A stretch of 64,000 bases of DNA. Origin: Moheibacter sediminis (GTDB taxonomy: Bacteria > Bacteroidota > Bacteroidia > Flavobacteriales > Weeksellaceae). Both the position numbers and the translations under genes were made by a program. This document shows, piece after piece, positions 25,829-34,055 of the stretch; the stretch's first letter is position 1, and each line of letters opens with the position of its first letter. Below the pieces are notes generated by a model. It saw only the letters and a program-made list of their open reading frames with translations, ran no database searches and was not told the DNA's origin. Location: contig NZ_FWXS01000002.1 in the NCBI RefSeq assembly GCF_900176425.1, positions 124,001-188,000 on the forward strand. The letters are read 5' to 3'.

Positions 25829-26524
25829 TTAATTGACAGGAACTATCTGTACGTCTAATTTTTGGTTAGTGTTTGTAGTATTTACAAATCCTTTAGAGAA
25901 AACAGAATAGATTTTTCCATTTTCCAATCTGATTTCTTTTGTAAACAAAGTATCCTGTGTTTCAGTACTAATTAAGTATAAATCTTTATTAATCAATTCA
26001 TTGATCTGAACGAAAGAAGTGGCTTGTTTATAATTTAAGTTACCAACTGGTGCCTCAATGCCTTCAATCGCAATTGTCAATTGTGGCGCATCAGGAGAAA
26101 GTTGAATAAATCTCAAAGAACTTTTTCCAGCTCCTGGAGCTACTAAAGCATCTTCATAAGCAACTAATTCTAAATTTTCAAATTCATTCACAGCAAAAAC
26201 ACTATATCGTTTATCTTTCATGACATTCATCGAAATCGTATCCAGGTCACTGCCACTCCCTGAATTTACTTTGATTTGGTGTGTTCCGGCCTCCATAGTC
26301 ACATAACCGAAAAATTGAGAATAATTAGTCGAATTCTGATTAATTAATCTGTCATTCGAATAAAATCTTACTCCGTTTGAATCAGGAGAAACATTAAAAA
26401 ATGCAACAAAACCTGCATCTTGTACCACCGGAAGCTCATCATCATTGTTCAGGCAAGAGGTCAATCCTATTGTTCCAAATAAAACAGTTCCTAATACTCC
26501 CAGTTTTTTTAAATCTAACTTCAT
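25829..26524 (-). CDS. DUF4397 lipoprotein
   Basis: The 231-residue product has a lipobox (TIGLTSCLNND). The mature protein shows a DUF4397 beta-sandwich: FVAFFNVSPDSNGVRFYSND, then MEAGTHQIKVNSGSG, then LRFIQLSPDAPQLTIAIEG. Such proteins are cell-surface or periplasmic and often occur in repeats; here there is a duplicated module (starting near residues 35 and 140). Its function is unknown. It is a single gene between a shared terminator and the divergent lpdA. Confidence 0.85.
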   Translation of the reverse strand: MKLDLKKLGVLGTVLFGTIGLTSCLNNDDELPVVQDAGFVAFFNVSPDSNGVRFYSNDRLINQNSTNYSQFFGYVTMEAGTHQIKVNSGSGSDLDTISMNVMKDKRYSVFAVNEFENLELVAYEDALVAPGAGKSSLRFIQLSPDAPQLTIAIEGIEAPVGNLNYKQATSFVQINELINKDLYLISTETQDTLFTKEIRLENGKIYSVFSKGFVNTTNTNQKLDVQIVPVN

Positions 26525-26595
26525 TTTCTTTAAATATTAATTTAAACTATAGATGTAATTTTCTCAAAAGGTTGCGTAATACATGACAAAATCAC

Positions 26596-26627
26596 TTGAA
26601 TTAATTCAATTAGAATTGTTAATTTTA
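26596..26627 (+). promoter_or_regulatory. Promoter of lpdA
   Basis: TTG at 26596-26598, a 21-bp spacer and TAATTTTA at 26620-26627 match the consensus except for the last base. The leader would be about 25 nt. Confidence 0.45.
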
Positions 26628-26658
26628 CCCTTTCAATTTTAAAATAAAAAATTACAAT

Positions 26659-28059
26659 ATGAATTCATACGATGTAACGGTGATTGGTTCGGGACCCGGA
26701 GGTTATGTAGCAGCCATTCGTGCTGCTCAATTAGGTTTTAAAACTGCGATTATTGAAAAAACAAGTTTAGGTGGTACCTGCCTCAATGTCGGCTGTATCC
26801 CGTCAAAAGCTTTGTTGGATTCGTCTGAACATTACCACAATGCCGTTCACAATTTTGCTGCGCATGGTATCGATGTAGAAGCTCCGAAAGTGAATTTCTC
26901 TCAAATGATTCAACGCAAAAGAGAAGTAGTTGATGCCAATGTAAAAGGAATTGAATACTTAATGGGCAAAAACAAAATCGAAGTTCACAACGGAATTGGT
27001 TCTTTCAAAGATGCTACACACGTTATCGTAACCAAAGATGACGGTTCCACAGAAGAAATCGAATCAAAATATATCATTGTAGCCACAGGTTCATATTCAA
27101 CTGAATTACCTTTCGCTAAAACAGATAAAGAAAGAATCATTACTTCAACTGAAGCATTGGAATTAAAAGAAATTCCAAAACATTTGATTGTAATAGGTGG
27201 AGGGGTTATCGGTTTGGAATTAGGTTCTGTTTATTTGAGATTAGGTTCAGAAGTTACTGTTGTAGAATTCATGGATAGAATCATCCCTGGTATGGACGGT
27301 GCTTTGTCAAAAGAATTGACCAAAGTATTGAAAAAACAAGGAATGAAATTCCACACTTCAACCAAAGTTACAGAAGTTACAAATAATGGTGGTGGCGTAA
27401 CTGTAAAAGCCGAAGATAAAAAAGGCGAACAGTTGACTTTCGAAGGAGATTACGTCTTGGTTTCTGTAGGTAGAAGTCCTTACACACAAGGTTTAAGTTT
27501 AGAAAATGCAGGCATCGAAACAGACGAACGCGGAAGAATCAAAACCAATTCCCACTTACAAACCAACGTTGCAAATGTTTACGCAATCGGTGACGTAGTT
27601 GCCGGAGCCATGTTGGCTCACAAAGCAGAGGAAGAAGGTGTTTTGGTAGCGGAGCAATTGGCAGGTCAAAAACCACATATCGATTACAACTTGATTCCGG
27701 GAGTAGTTTACACTTGGCCGGAGGTAGCCGCAGTTGGGAAAACTGAGGAGCAATTGAAAGAATCAGGAGCCAAATACAAAGTAGGAAGTTTCCCTTTCCG
27801 CGCCTTGGGTAGAGCCCGAGCAAGCATGGATTTGGATGGGTTTGTGAAAATCTTGGCTGACGAAGCAACTGACGAAGTGTTAGGAATCCATATCATCGGA
27901 GCGCGTGCAGCCGATTTGGTTGCCGAAGCCGTTGTCGCTATGGAATACCGCGCGTCTGCTGAGGACATCGCACGCATGAGCCACGCACACCCGACCTTTG
28001 CCGAAGCGATGAAAGAAGCTGCTTTAGATGCGACTGCAAAACGTTCGATTCATTCATAA
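26659..28059 (+). CDS. lpdA: Dihydrolipoyl dehydrogenase (E3)
   Basis: The 466-residue flavoprotein has the FAD motif GSGPGGYVAAIRAAQLG and the redox disulfide GGTCLNVGCIPSKALL. The NAD motif is GGGVIGLELGSVYLRLG, and the C-terminal dimer domain has the active His-Glu pair in HAHPTFAEAMKEAA. It regenerates lipoamide for the 2-oxoacid dehydrogenase complexes and glycine cleavage. No E1/E2 genes are adjacent, so it is probably shared between complexes. The length is normal. The last third is less AT-rich than neighbouring genes. Confidence 0.95.
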   Translation: MNSYDVTVIGSGPGGYVAAIRAAQLGFKTAIIEKTSLGGTCLNVGCIPSKALLDSSEHYHNAVHNFAAHGIDVEAPKVNFSQMIQRKREVVDANVKGIEYLMGKNKIEVHNGIGSFKDATHVIVTKDDGSTEEIESKYIIVATGSYSTELPFAKTDKERIITSTEALELKEIPKHLIVIGGGVIGLELGSVYLRLGSEVTVVEFMDRIIPGMDGALSKELTKVLKKQGMKFHTSTKVTEVTNNGGGVTVKAEDKKGEQLTFEGDYVLVSVGRSPYTQGLSLENAGIETDERGRIKTNSHLQTNVANVYAIGDVVAGAMLAHKAEEEGVLVAEQLAGQKPHIDYNLIPGVVYTWPEVAAVGKTEEQLKESGAKYKVGSFPFRALGRARASMDLDGFVKILADEATDEVLGIHIIGARAADLVAEAVVAMEYRASAEDIARMSHAHPTFAEAMKEAALDATAKRSIHS

Positions 28060-28080
28060 AAATTAAATTCTAATTTTTTG

Positions 28081-28157
28081 TAGCTATTCCCGCTTTTCGT
28101 TGCAATCTTTTTTGTTTTCAAAAAAACAAAAAAGGATTTTCACTTCAATCGGGGCTA
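28081..28157. repeat. Nested palindromic intergenic element (REP/MITE-like)
   Basis: The outer ends TAGC...CCCG and CGGGGCTA are inverted. The inner arms CTTTTTTGTTTT (28107-28118) and AAAACAAAAAAG (28123-28134) form a perfect 12-bp stem with a 4-nt loop. The wording (CCCGCTTTTCGTTGCAATC, ATTTTCACTTCAATCGGGG) matches my memory of a short repeat dispersed in Flavobacteriia intergenic regions. Only one copy is in this window. Confidence 0.6.
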
Positions 28158-28196
28158 TGAAGGCATGAAATAAAAACTAAATAAGTAACAATATAA

Positions 28197-28230
28197 AACG
28201 GACACCTCCATTATCGAAGTGTCTGTTTTT
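28197..28230 (+). terminator. Terminator of lpdA
   Basis: AACGGACAC (28197-28205) pairs with GTGTCTGTT (28219-28227), one G-U pair, followed by T. Confidence 0.7.
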
Positions 28231-28426
28231 CATTTAAAATAACTTAGAACCAATTAAACACACATCTGCAAGTTCAGAATAAACCTTAGTAAGTTCGGAA
28301 TGAATGTTAACATGCTTTTAATCACTCTAAACAAGCTCAAACATTCCATTTCCAAAACAATTTCCAGCCTATCAACTCAAAACTCAAAATCACACAAACC
28401 AAAACTAACAACTTTACAATAAAAAA

Positions 28427-28452
28427 GAGGCTCATCCCGAAAGACAAACCTC
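28427..28452 (-). terminator. Terminator of the GlsB-like gene
   Basis: GAGG (28427-28430) and CCTC (28449-28452) form a short stem followed on the - strand by six T. The loop contains ATCCCGAAAGA on the + strand, the same as in the citrate synthase terminator at 56286-56315. Confidence 0.55.
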
Positions 28453-28476
28453 CTAATTAATGATAATATTTTAAAA

Positions 28477-28797
28477 TTATGATTCTTTATTCAACATTTT
28501 TGCAATCATTTTCCAGATAAACAACAAAATAAGTGCACCTAGAATTGTGAAAACCCAGTCCATAAAACTAAAAAAGTTCAATTCTCCATCAGAATCCATC
28601 CCCAGCCAAGAGCGCATACTATGACCTAAATAAGCACCTACGATTCCGATCAATGCTGTTACAAAAAATCCTCCCGGATCCTTTCCCGGCATAATCGCTT
28701 TTGCAATTCCGGCAGCAATTAAGCCAAACACCACATAAACTAAAAAACTCCATACGCCGTCAATAGCGCCGAAAAGTAATACAGACATTGTTTCCAT
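28477..28797 (-). CDS. GlsB/YeaQ/YmgE family membrane protein
   Basis: The 106-residue protein has three predicted membrane helices. It carries the family motif around GLIAAGIAKAIMPGKDPGGFFVTALIGIVGAYLG (Gly-rich with KDPGG between helices). These small membrane proteins are often stress-induced; their role is unknown. The start could also be the second ATG three codons in (MSVLLF). A -7 box lies 25 nt upstream and the gene is divergent from glmM. Confidence 0.88.
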   Translation of the reverse strand: METMSVLLFGAIDGVWSFLVYVVFGLIAAGIAKAIMPGKDPGGFFVTALIGIVGAYLGHSMRSWLGMDSDGELNFFSFMDWVFTILGALILLFIWKMIAKMLNKES

Positions 28798-28822
28798 AAA
28801 TAATTAAGATTTTGATTAAGTT

Positions 28823-28830
28823 CAAATGTA
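28823..28830 (-). promoter_or_regulatory. -7 promoter box of the GlsB-like gene
   Basis: TACATTTG read on the - strand is an exact consensus match. It is back-to-back with the glmM promoter. Confidence 0.55.
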
Positions 28831-28871
28831 ATGATTTTTATCATAATTCTTAAAATTTTTAACAATATTGC

Positions 28872-28906
28872 TTTAACCTTCTATTTTCCAAATAAGCTTA
28901 CTTTTG
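28872..28906 (+). promoter_or_regulatory. Promoter of glmM
   Basis: TTTA at 28872-28875, a 23-bp spacer and TACTTTTG at 28899-28906 fit TTTG / TAnnTTTG. The start codon is 24 nt further on. Confidence 0.5.
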
Positions 28907-28930
28907 CAGATAAATTTTTAAAACTCCATT

Positions 28931-30316
28931 ATGTCACTTATAAAATCAATATCAGGAATCCGGGGAACCATCGGCGGAAAAATCAATGATAATCTTACCC
29001 CAATCGATACCGTAAAATTCGCAGCGGCTTATGGAACTTGGTTAAAAACCAATTCCGGAAAAGAAAAATGCAAAGTAATTATCGGTCGTGACGCCAGAAT
29101 TTCAGGTCAGATGGTAAGCCAGTTGGTAAGCTCAACCTTGCAGGGATTGGGAATTGATGTAGTAGATTTGGGATTGTCAACAACACCGACAGTAGAAGTA
29201 ATGGTTCCTCATTTTCAAGCCGATGGTGGAATTATTTTGACGGCAAGCCACAATCCAAAACAATGGAATGCCTTGAAATTATTAAATGCCAAGGGCGAAT
29301 TCGTTTCCGGAAATGATGGTGCTGAAATTTTGAGAATCGCTGAAGCAGATGAATTCAATTTTGCAGAAGTGGATGATTTAGGAAATTATGAAACTTTTGA
29401 TGATGCCATCAAAATCCATATAGAACAAATTTTAGCTTTGCCTTTGGTCAACGCAAAAGCAATTGCTGAAAAGAAATTCAAGGTTGTAATTGATGCTGTA
29501 AACTCTACCGGAGGAATTTCCATTCCGCCATTATTGGATAAATTGGGAGTTGAATATGTGAAAATGTATTGCGATCCGACCGGACATTTCCCGCACAATC
29601 CGGAACCTTTGAAAGAACATTTGACCGATATTTCTAAAAAAGTTATTGAAGAAAAAGCAGATTTTGGAATCGTTGTTGATCCCGATGTAGATCGTTTGGC
29701 GATTATTTCTGAAGATGGAGAAATGTTCGGTGAAGAATATACCTTGGTTGCAGTGGCAGATTATGTTTTGGGCAAAGTGGGCTCAGGTACGGTTTCTAAT
29801 CTTTCTTCTTCCAGAGCCTTACGTGACATCGCTTCCAAACACAACCAAACTTATGCTGCATCTGCGGTTGGAGAAGTGAATGTAGTGGAGAAAATGAAAG
29901 AAATCGGCGCGAAAATAGGTGGTGAAGGAAACGGTGGTATCATCTATCCTGAATTGCATTATGGTCGTGATTCTTTGGTTGGAATTGCTTTGTTTTTGAG
30001 CCATTTGGCGGAGCAGGAAAAATCTGTGAAAGAAATGCGTGATGCGTATCCAAGTTATTTCATGGGTAAAAAGAAAATCGAATTGACGCCTGAAATCAAC
30101 GTAGATGAACTTCTAAAAAAAGTAGAAGAAAAATATCAATCAGAAGAAATATCTACTGTTGACGGTGTGAAAATCGATTTTGAAGATCAATGGGTTCATT
30201 TACGCAAATCCAATACAGAACCGATTATCAGAATTTATACGGAGGCACCAACGCAGGAAAAAGCAGATGCTTTGGCTGATAGGTTTATTTCTGAATTGTC
30301 ATCTTTTACTAATTAA
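28931..30316 (+). CDS. glmM: Phosphoglucosamine mutase
   Basis: The 461-residue phosphohexomutase begins MSLIKSISGIRGTIGGK. Its phosphoserine loop is TASHNPKQWNALK with S106, the metal loop is VVDPDVDRLA, the sugar-recognition loop is GGEGNGGIIYPELHYGRDS and the phosphate loop is RKSNTEPIIRIY. The GEGNGG loop and length fit the Bacteroidota GlmM group. It converts GlcN-6-P to GlcN-1-P for UDP-GlcNAc, hence peptidoglycan and LPS. It is followed after 105 bp by the TPR gene. Confidence 0.88.
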   Translation: MSLIKSISGIRGTIGGKINDNLTPIDTVKFAAAYGTWLKTNSGKEKCKVIIGRDARISGQMVSQLVSSTLQGLGIDVVDLGLSTTPTVEVMVPHFQADGGIILTASHNPKQWNALKLLNAKGEFVSGNDGAEILRIAEADEFNFAEVDDLGNYETFDDAIKIHIEQILALPLVNAKAIAEKKFKVVIDAVNSTGGISIPPLLDKLGVEYVKMYCDPTGHFPHNPEPLKEHLTDISKKVIEEKADFGIVVDPDVDRLAIISEDGEMFGEEYTLVAVADYVLGKVGSGTVSNLSSSRALRDIASKHNQTYAASAVGEVNVVEKMKEIGAKIGGEGNGGIIYPELHYGRDSLVGIALFLSHLAEQEKSVKEMRDAYPSYFMGKKKIELTPEINVDELLKKVEEKYQSEEISTVDGVKIDFEDQWVHLRKSNTEPIIRIYTEAPTQEKADALADRFISELSSFTN

Positions 30317-30421
30317 AGGAATATTATAGATTACAAATTTGGATTTGTTCATTTATTGTGCAAAACTGAAATAACTCATAGCGGAAAACTTATGCTTTAT
30401 GCGTAAATTCGTAACATAAAT

Positions 30422-31813
30422 ATGGATGACGGATTTTTAAATAATAATGAATTGATTGAACGTTTCGAGCAGATGCTTGACAACAAGCAGAAGTTGTATT
30501 TCGATACGGAAGAATTCTACGAAATCATTGCTTACTATTTGGATGTAGGTGACTTGCCTTATGCCAAAAAAGCCATTGATTATGCCATGGATATGTATCC
30601 ATCTAGCACAGAAATTCAAATCAAAAAATTAGAATATCTTTTATCCATCAACCGCCTGAAAATGGCAGCTTCATTGATTGAAGAATTAAAAGAAGTAGGA
30701 GCCAACGATACAGATTTTATCATTTGTATGGCGCGTTTCTGGTCATTGAAAGAAGTTCCGAAAAAAGCCATTCAATATTATGAACAAGCTCTGGAATTTG
30801 GTGATGATTTAGAATACATTTACAACTGCATGGGTAATGAATACCTGAATCTCAATGAATTGAGTCAGGCATTGTATTGTTTCAAAAAGGCATTGGAATT
30901 GGACTTGGACGATGATTTTGCATTTTTCTCATGTATCCAGTGTTTTGAAGAATTGCATTTGAACAAAGAATGCATTGAATTTCTTTTGCAATACATCGAT
31001 TTGCGTCCGTACTCAGAAATCGCATGGTCCCAGTTGGGAACGCAGTACATGGTTCTGAAAAATTATGAAGAAGCGCACCGCGCTTTTGATTATGCGACTT
31101 TGATTAATCCAAAAGGAATAATGGCTTACACGCAAAAAGCGTTGAGTTTGGAGAAATTAGAAGATTTTGCAGGAGCTATTTCTGTTTACGAAGAAACACT
31201 TGAATTAGACGATTCAGCGGCTTATACTTATCTGAAAATCGGTAGCTGTTATATGAAATTGGGTAAACCTTTCAAAGCTTTGAAAGCATTTCATCAATCC
31301 ATCCACGAAGATCCGCAATTGGATCAAAGTTGGGTAGCTACTTCTGATTTGTATGAAAGTTTAGGGAATTTTGATGAAGCATTATATTATCTGAATCGTG
31401 CGATAGATTTGGATTCGTTGAATGTTGACTATTGGAAACGCAGAGCATTTTTGCACATTCAATTGGTGAGATTTGAAGAATCGACTTTGGATTATTACCG
31501 ATTGGTGGAATTGGAGCCGAATAATTTTTACAATTGGTTGGGATTGAGCGAAACGCTCATAACAATTGGTGATTACCAGAAAGCAATCGAAGCAGTTTAT
31601 CGTGGGCTGAAACATTTCAACCGTGCTGAATTGTACTATCAGTTGAGCAACTGTTACTATTTGTTGGGCGAAGAAGAAATGGGAGATTCTGCATTTAAAA
31701 AAGCTTCTGAAATGAATGCAACGCTTCAGGTAGAAATGTTCAAAAAATATCCGATTCTCGAAAACAAGCACAAAACCACTTCCCGAAAACGCCAGGGAAA
31801 AGGAAGTAAATAA
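30422..31813 (+). CDS. Tetratricopeptide repeat protein
   Basis: The 463-residue protein lacks a signal peptide and is almost entirely TPR/SEL-type helical repeats (for example YIYNCMGNEYLNLNELSQAL, SAAYTYLKIGSCYMKLGKPF, AELYYQLSNCYYLLGEEEM). About nine or ten repeats are seen, with a basic C-terminal tail (KTTSRKRQGKGSK). It is a cytoplasmic scaffold; its partner is unknown. The same protein is found widely in Flavobacteriia as I recall. No clear promoter of its own is seen apart from a weak TAAATTCG at 30404-30411. Confidence 0.88.
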   Translation: MDDGFLNNNELIERFEQMLDNKQKLYFDTEEFYEIIAYYLDVGDLPYAKKAIDYAMDMYPSSTEIQIKKLEYLLSINRLKMAASLIEELKEVGANDTDFIICMARFWSLKEVPKKAIQYYEQALEFGDDLEYIYNCMGNEYLNLNELSQALYCFKKALELDLDDDFAFFSCIQCFEELHLNKECIEFLLQYIDLRPYSEIAWSQLGTQYMVLKNYEEAHRAFDYATLINPKGIMAYTQKALSLEKLEDFAGAISVYEETLELDDSAAYTYLKIGSCYMKLGKPFKALKAFHQSIHEDPQLDQSWVATSDLYESLGNFDEALYYLNRAIDLDSLNVDYWKRRAFLHIQLVRFEESTLDYYRLVELEPNNFYNWLGLSETLITIGDYQKAIEAVYRGLKHFNRAELYYQLSNCYYLLGEEEMGDSAFKKASEMNATLQVEMFKKYPILENKHKTTSRKRQGKGSK

Positions 31814-31893
31814 GAAAAAACCTTCTTATTCAATTTTACTATTATATAATTGGTTCTTTACTTCAATTTAAAGTAGGTATGAAATTTGTTGGT

Positions 31894-31901
31894 TAGATTT
31901 G
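31894..31901 (+). promoter_or_regulatory. -7 promoter box of the phosphoesterase gene
   Basis: TAGATTTG ends 18 nt before the ATG at 31920. An in-frame TTG at 31899 lies inside the box, which decides the start. Confidence 0.55.
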
Positions 31902-31919
31902 TTACAACGCAACTTACAG

Positions 31920-32546
31920 ATGAACTACTTTATCGTCGGAGATATACACGGCTGTTATTATACTTTACGGGAAATGCTGGACAATCACTGGCATTCGGCG
32001 GAAGAAAAACTTGTGATTTTGGGCGATTTTGTAAACAAAGGCAAACATACTTTTGCGGTGTTGGAATTTCTGATTAACCTCAAAGAAAAGTTAGGGGAGA
32101 AGATGGTCATTTTGAAAGGAAATAATGAATATTTGTTTGAGGAATATTACCGCGATTCCATTACTTTAAGCGCAAAACAGAAGTTTGAGAATTATAATCT
32201 GGACTATATACAAACTTTAAATTGGATGAATAAGTTGCCGCACCAATGGCAGAATGGAGTTGTTTATGCAAGTCACGCAGGCGTAGCTGAAGACGCGGAT
32301 TTTCCGGTGGAAGATGACAATGTTCAAATTTTATTTAACCGAAAACCTTTGAAAAATATTGGTAAGCTTCAGTTTGTAGGGCATGTGGTGATGGATGAAC
32401 CAAAATTTGATGAAAATTCTGATGCTTGGTATTTAGATACAGGAGCGGGTTTTGGTAAAAAATTGACCGCGGCTCGGGTTGAAAATACGGGGGTAGTCAA
32501 TGAAATTATAAGTGTAAAAGTGAACGAAAAAGACATTGCGAATTAA
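31920..32546 (+). CDS. Metallophosphoesterase (PPP-like phosphatase)
   Basis: The 208-residue protein starts MNYFIVGDIHGCYYTL. It has the calcineurin-like metal motifs GDIHG, GDFVNKG and GNNEYLF; the third motif has Asn where PPP phosphatases have His (GNHE). Later His residues are in YASHAGVAE and FVGHVVMDE. It may be a protein phosphatase or a dinucleoside tetraphosphatase; the sequence does not decide. It is monocistronic, convergent with the alpha/beta hydrolase gene. Confidence 0.88.
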   Translation: MNYFIVGDIHGCYYTLREMLDNHWHSAEEKLVILGDFVNKGKHTFAVLEFLINLKEKLGEKMVILKGNNEYLFEEYYRDSITLSAKQKFENYNLDYIQTLNWMNKLPHQWQNGVVYASHAGVAEDADFPVEDDNVQILFNRKPLKNIGKLQFVGHVVMDEPKFDENSDAWYLDTGAGFGKKLTAARVENTGVVNEIISVKVNEKDIAN

Positions 32547-32548
32547 AG

Positions 32549-32578
32549 CGGAGAAAGTTGTTGAATTGACTTCCTCCA
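32549..32578. terminator. Hairpin between convergent genes
   Basis: GGAGAAAGT (32550-32558) pairs with ACTTCCTCC (32569-32577), 8 of 9 matches. It lies between the phosphoesterase stop and the hydrolase stop. The T-tract is weak. Confidence 0.5.
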
Positions 32579-32595
32579 CTTTGTAATTAATCTTT

Positions 32596-33363
32596 TCATC
32601 TTTTTTCAATCCAGTTTAAAATGTATTCCGAAATTTCTTCCCAACCCTTTTCACCACAAAGAAAATGACTTTTTCCTTCAAACATTTTATAATCGACGAT
32701 GCTGTTTTTGTCTGAATATTTATTCGCAATTTTCTGGGTTAAATCGGGCGGAAAAATTGCATCTTTTTCTCCTGCGATGAACAATAACGGCTGATGGGGT
32801 TTTTTGAAATCAACATTTGAAAATGATTTCAGCAAAGTGTCTTGTCCGATTTTTCTGCTTTCCGGAACTGCGATTTCATCAAAGGCTTTTTGAATTTCAT
32901 TTTCAGGCAAAGTATTGAAAAAAGCTCTTCTGTACCAATCCAAACTTCCCATGTAAGCAGATTTTTTGAAAATATTGACTGCCGGCCAAACGATTTTTAC
33001 TGTTGAAAGTGGCGCCATTACATTTTTTGGAGGTGCGCCATCGATGCTGATTCCTGCAACGGCTTTATCCATTTCAATTAATTTCTGAACGACTAATCCT
33101 GCCATTGAATGTCCAATGACAATTGGTTTTTCAGGCAAGGTATCAATTAATTTTACGATGTTCATTACCACATCTTCAAATCCGGTTTGGGTAAGTTGCG
33201 GATGAATGTTTTTTCTCAGTTCAGCAGGATTTCCTTTGTGTCCCGGATTGGCAGGCGCATGAACTTTGTAACCTTTTGATTCAAAATAATTTTTCCATTC
33301 TGACCAGCTCTTGTTGTTCACAAACATTCCATGAATGAGAACAATTGTTTTTGATTTTTCCAT
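32596..33363 (-). CDS. Alpha/beta hydrolase
   Basis: The 255-residue cytoplasmic protein has the oxyanion HG (IVLIHGMFVNNKSW) and nucleophile S86 in GHSMAGL. The acid is in IAGEKDAIFPPD and the His in EGKSHFLCGEKGW. The substrate is unknown; the pattern is like esterase or dienelactone-type enzymes. It is downstream of, and on the same strand as, the Crp-type regulator (75 bp gap), which might control it. Confidence 0.88.
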   Translation of the reverse strand: MEKSKTIVLIHGMFVNNKSWSEWKNYFESKGYKVHAPANPGHKGNPAELRKNIHPQLTQTGFEDVVMNIVKLIDTLPEKPIVIGHSMAGLVVQKLIEMDKAVAGISIDGAPPKNVMAPLSTVKIVWPAVNIFKKSAYMGSLDWYRRAFFNTLPENEIQKAFDEIAVPESRKIGQDTLLKSFSNVDFKKPHQPLLFIAGEKDAIFPPDLTQKIANKYSDKNSIVDYKMFEGKSHFLCGEKGWEEISEYILNWIEKR

Positions 33364-33438
33364 TGTTTTATAATTTTAATTATGAAGCAAATTTCAAACA
33401 ATGGAACGAGGATAATTTTAACCCAAGTTAAAATCGTA

Positions 33439-34026
33439 TCATTTACCCGAAATTCTTTTTCTGATTCGACTGAGGGAAGGTCCCTGAATCCCTAAATAAG
33501 AAGAAATATGGTACAGCGGAACAGAATTGAAAATCTCTGGATGTTGTTTAATTAAATCTAAATATCGTTCTTCGGGCGATTTGAACATGAAACCTTCGAT
33601 TCTTCCCATCGTTACATTGAATGCTTCCTGAGCGAGTAGTCTGCCAAAAGTTTCCCATTCATGAGATTCTTTGTAAAGCTTCATCAAATCCTGAATGTGA
33701 ATGTAAATCACTCTCGCATCAGTCACAGCCTGCGTATGGTAATCGCATGGAATTTGATTGATAAAACTTTTAAAAGTCACGACAAATCCATTTGATGAAT
33801 AAAGGAAAACATTTTTTTCTTCGCCTGATTTTTCATCAATTATATACGAACGAAACACGCCCTGCATTACAAAACCTAGGTGTTTACAAACTGTTTGATG
33901 TTGGTTGTAATATTCCCCTTTTTTGTAATCTTTGAATTGCCAGAACGATTGCGAACGTCGGAATTCGGTTTCTGACAAACCTGAAAAATGAGAAAGTGCA
34001 GCGAAAAGATGAGAGGATTCGGACAT
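33439..34026 (-). CDS. Crp/Fnr-family transcriptional regulator
   Basis: The 195-residue protein has a cyclic-nucleotide-binding fold at its N-terminus (KKGEYYNQHQTVCKHLGFVMQGVFRSYI). A C-terminal helix-turn-helix follows (VPLYHISSYLGIQGPSLSRIRKRI). No FNR-type Cys cluster is present at the N-terminus. The protein resembles Bacteroidota Crp/Fnr regulators of unknown ligand. It lies 29 bp after the photolyase gene and so is probably transcribed with it. Confidence 0.88.
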   Translation of the reverse strand: MSESSHLFAALSHFSGLSETEFRRSQSFWQFKDYKKGEYYNQHQTVCKHLGFVMQGVFRSYIIDEKSGEEKNVFLYSSNGFVVTFKSFINQIPCDYHTQAVTDARVIYIHIQDLMKLYKESHEWETFGRLLAQEAFNVTMGRIEGFMFKSPEERYLDLIKQHPEIFNSVPLYHISSYLGIQGPSLSRIRKRISGK

Positions 34027-34055
34027 GTCAGCTTTAGAAATTTTGAATAAATATA

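Larger units (their letters stand above)
28060..28476. other. 417-bp noncoding gap after lpdA
   Basis: It contains, in order, a palindromic repeat (28081-28157), the lpdA terminator (28197-28230), and a short imperfect direct repeat (GCAAGTTCAGAATAAA near 28267 and GTAAGTTCGGAATGAA about 24 bp later). A C- and A-rich stretch follows, then the terminator of the - strand membrane protein gene (28427-28452). No coding sequence is supported. Confidence 0.55.

Noticed and set aside
27539-27977. Three long - strand ORFs of 65-109 codons
   Set aside because: They lie antisense to the end of lpdA, where higher GC content lengthens chance ORFs.
28266-28310. Direct repeat of about 16 bp (13 matches) with 24-bp period
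   Set aside because: Only two copies exist and no further repeats follow, so it is not a CRISPR or iteron array.
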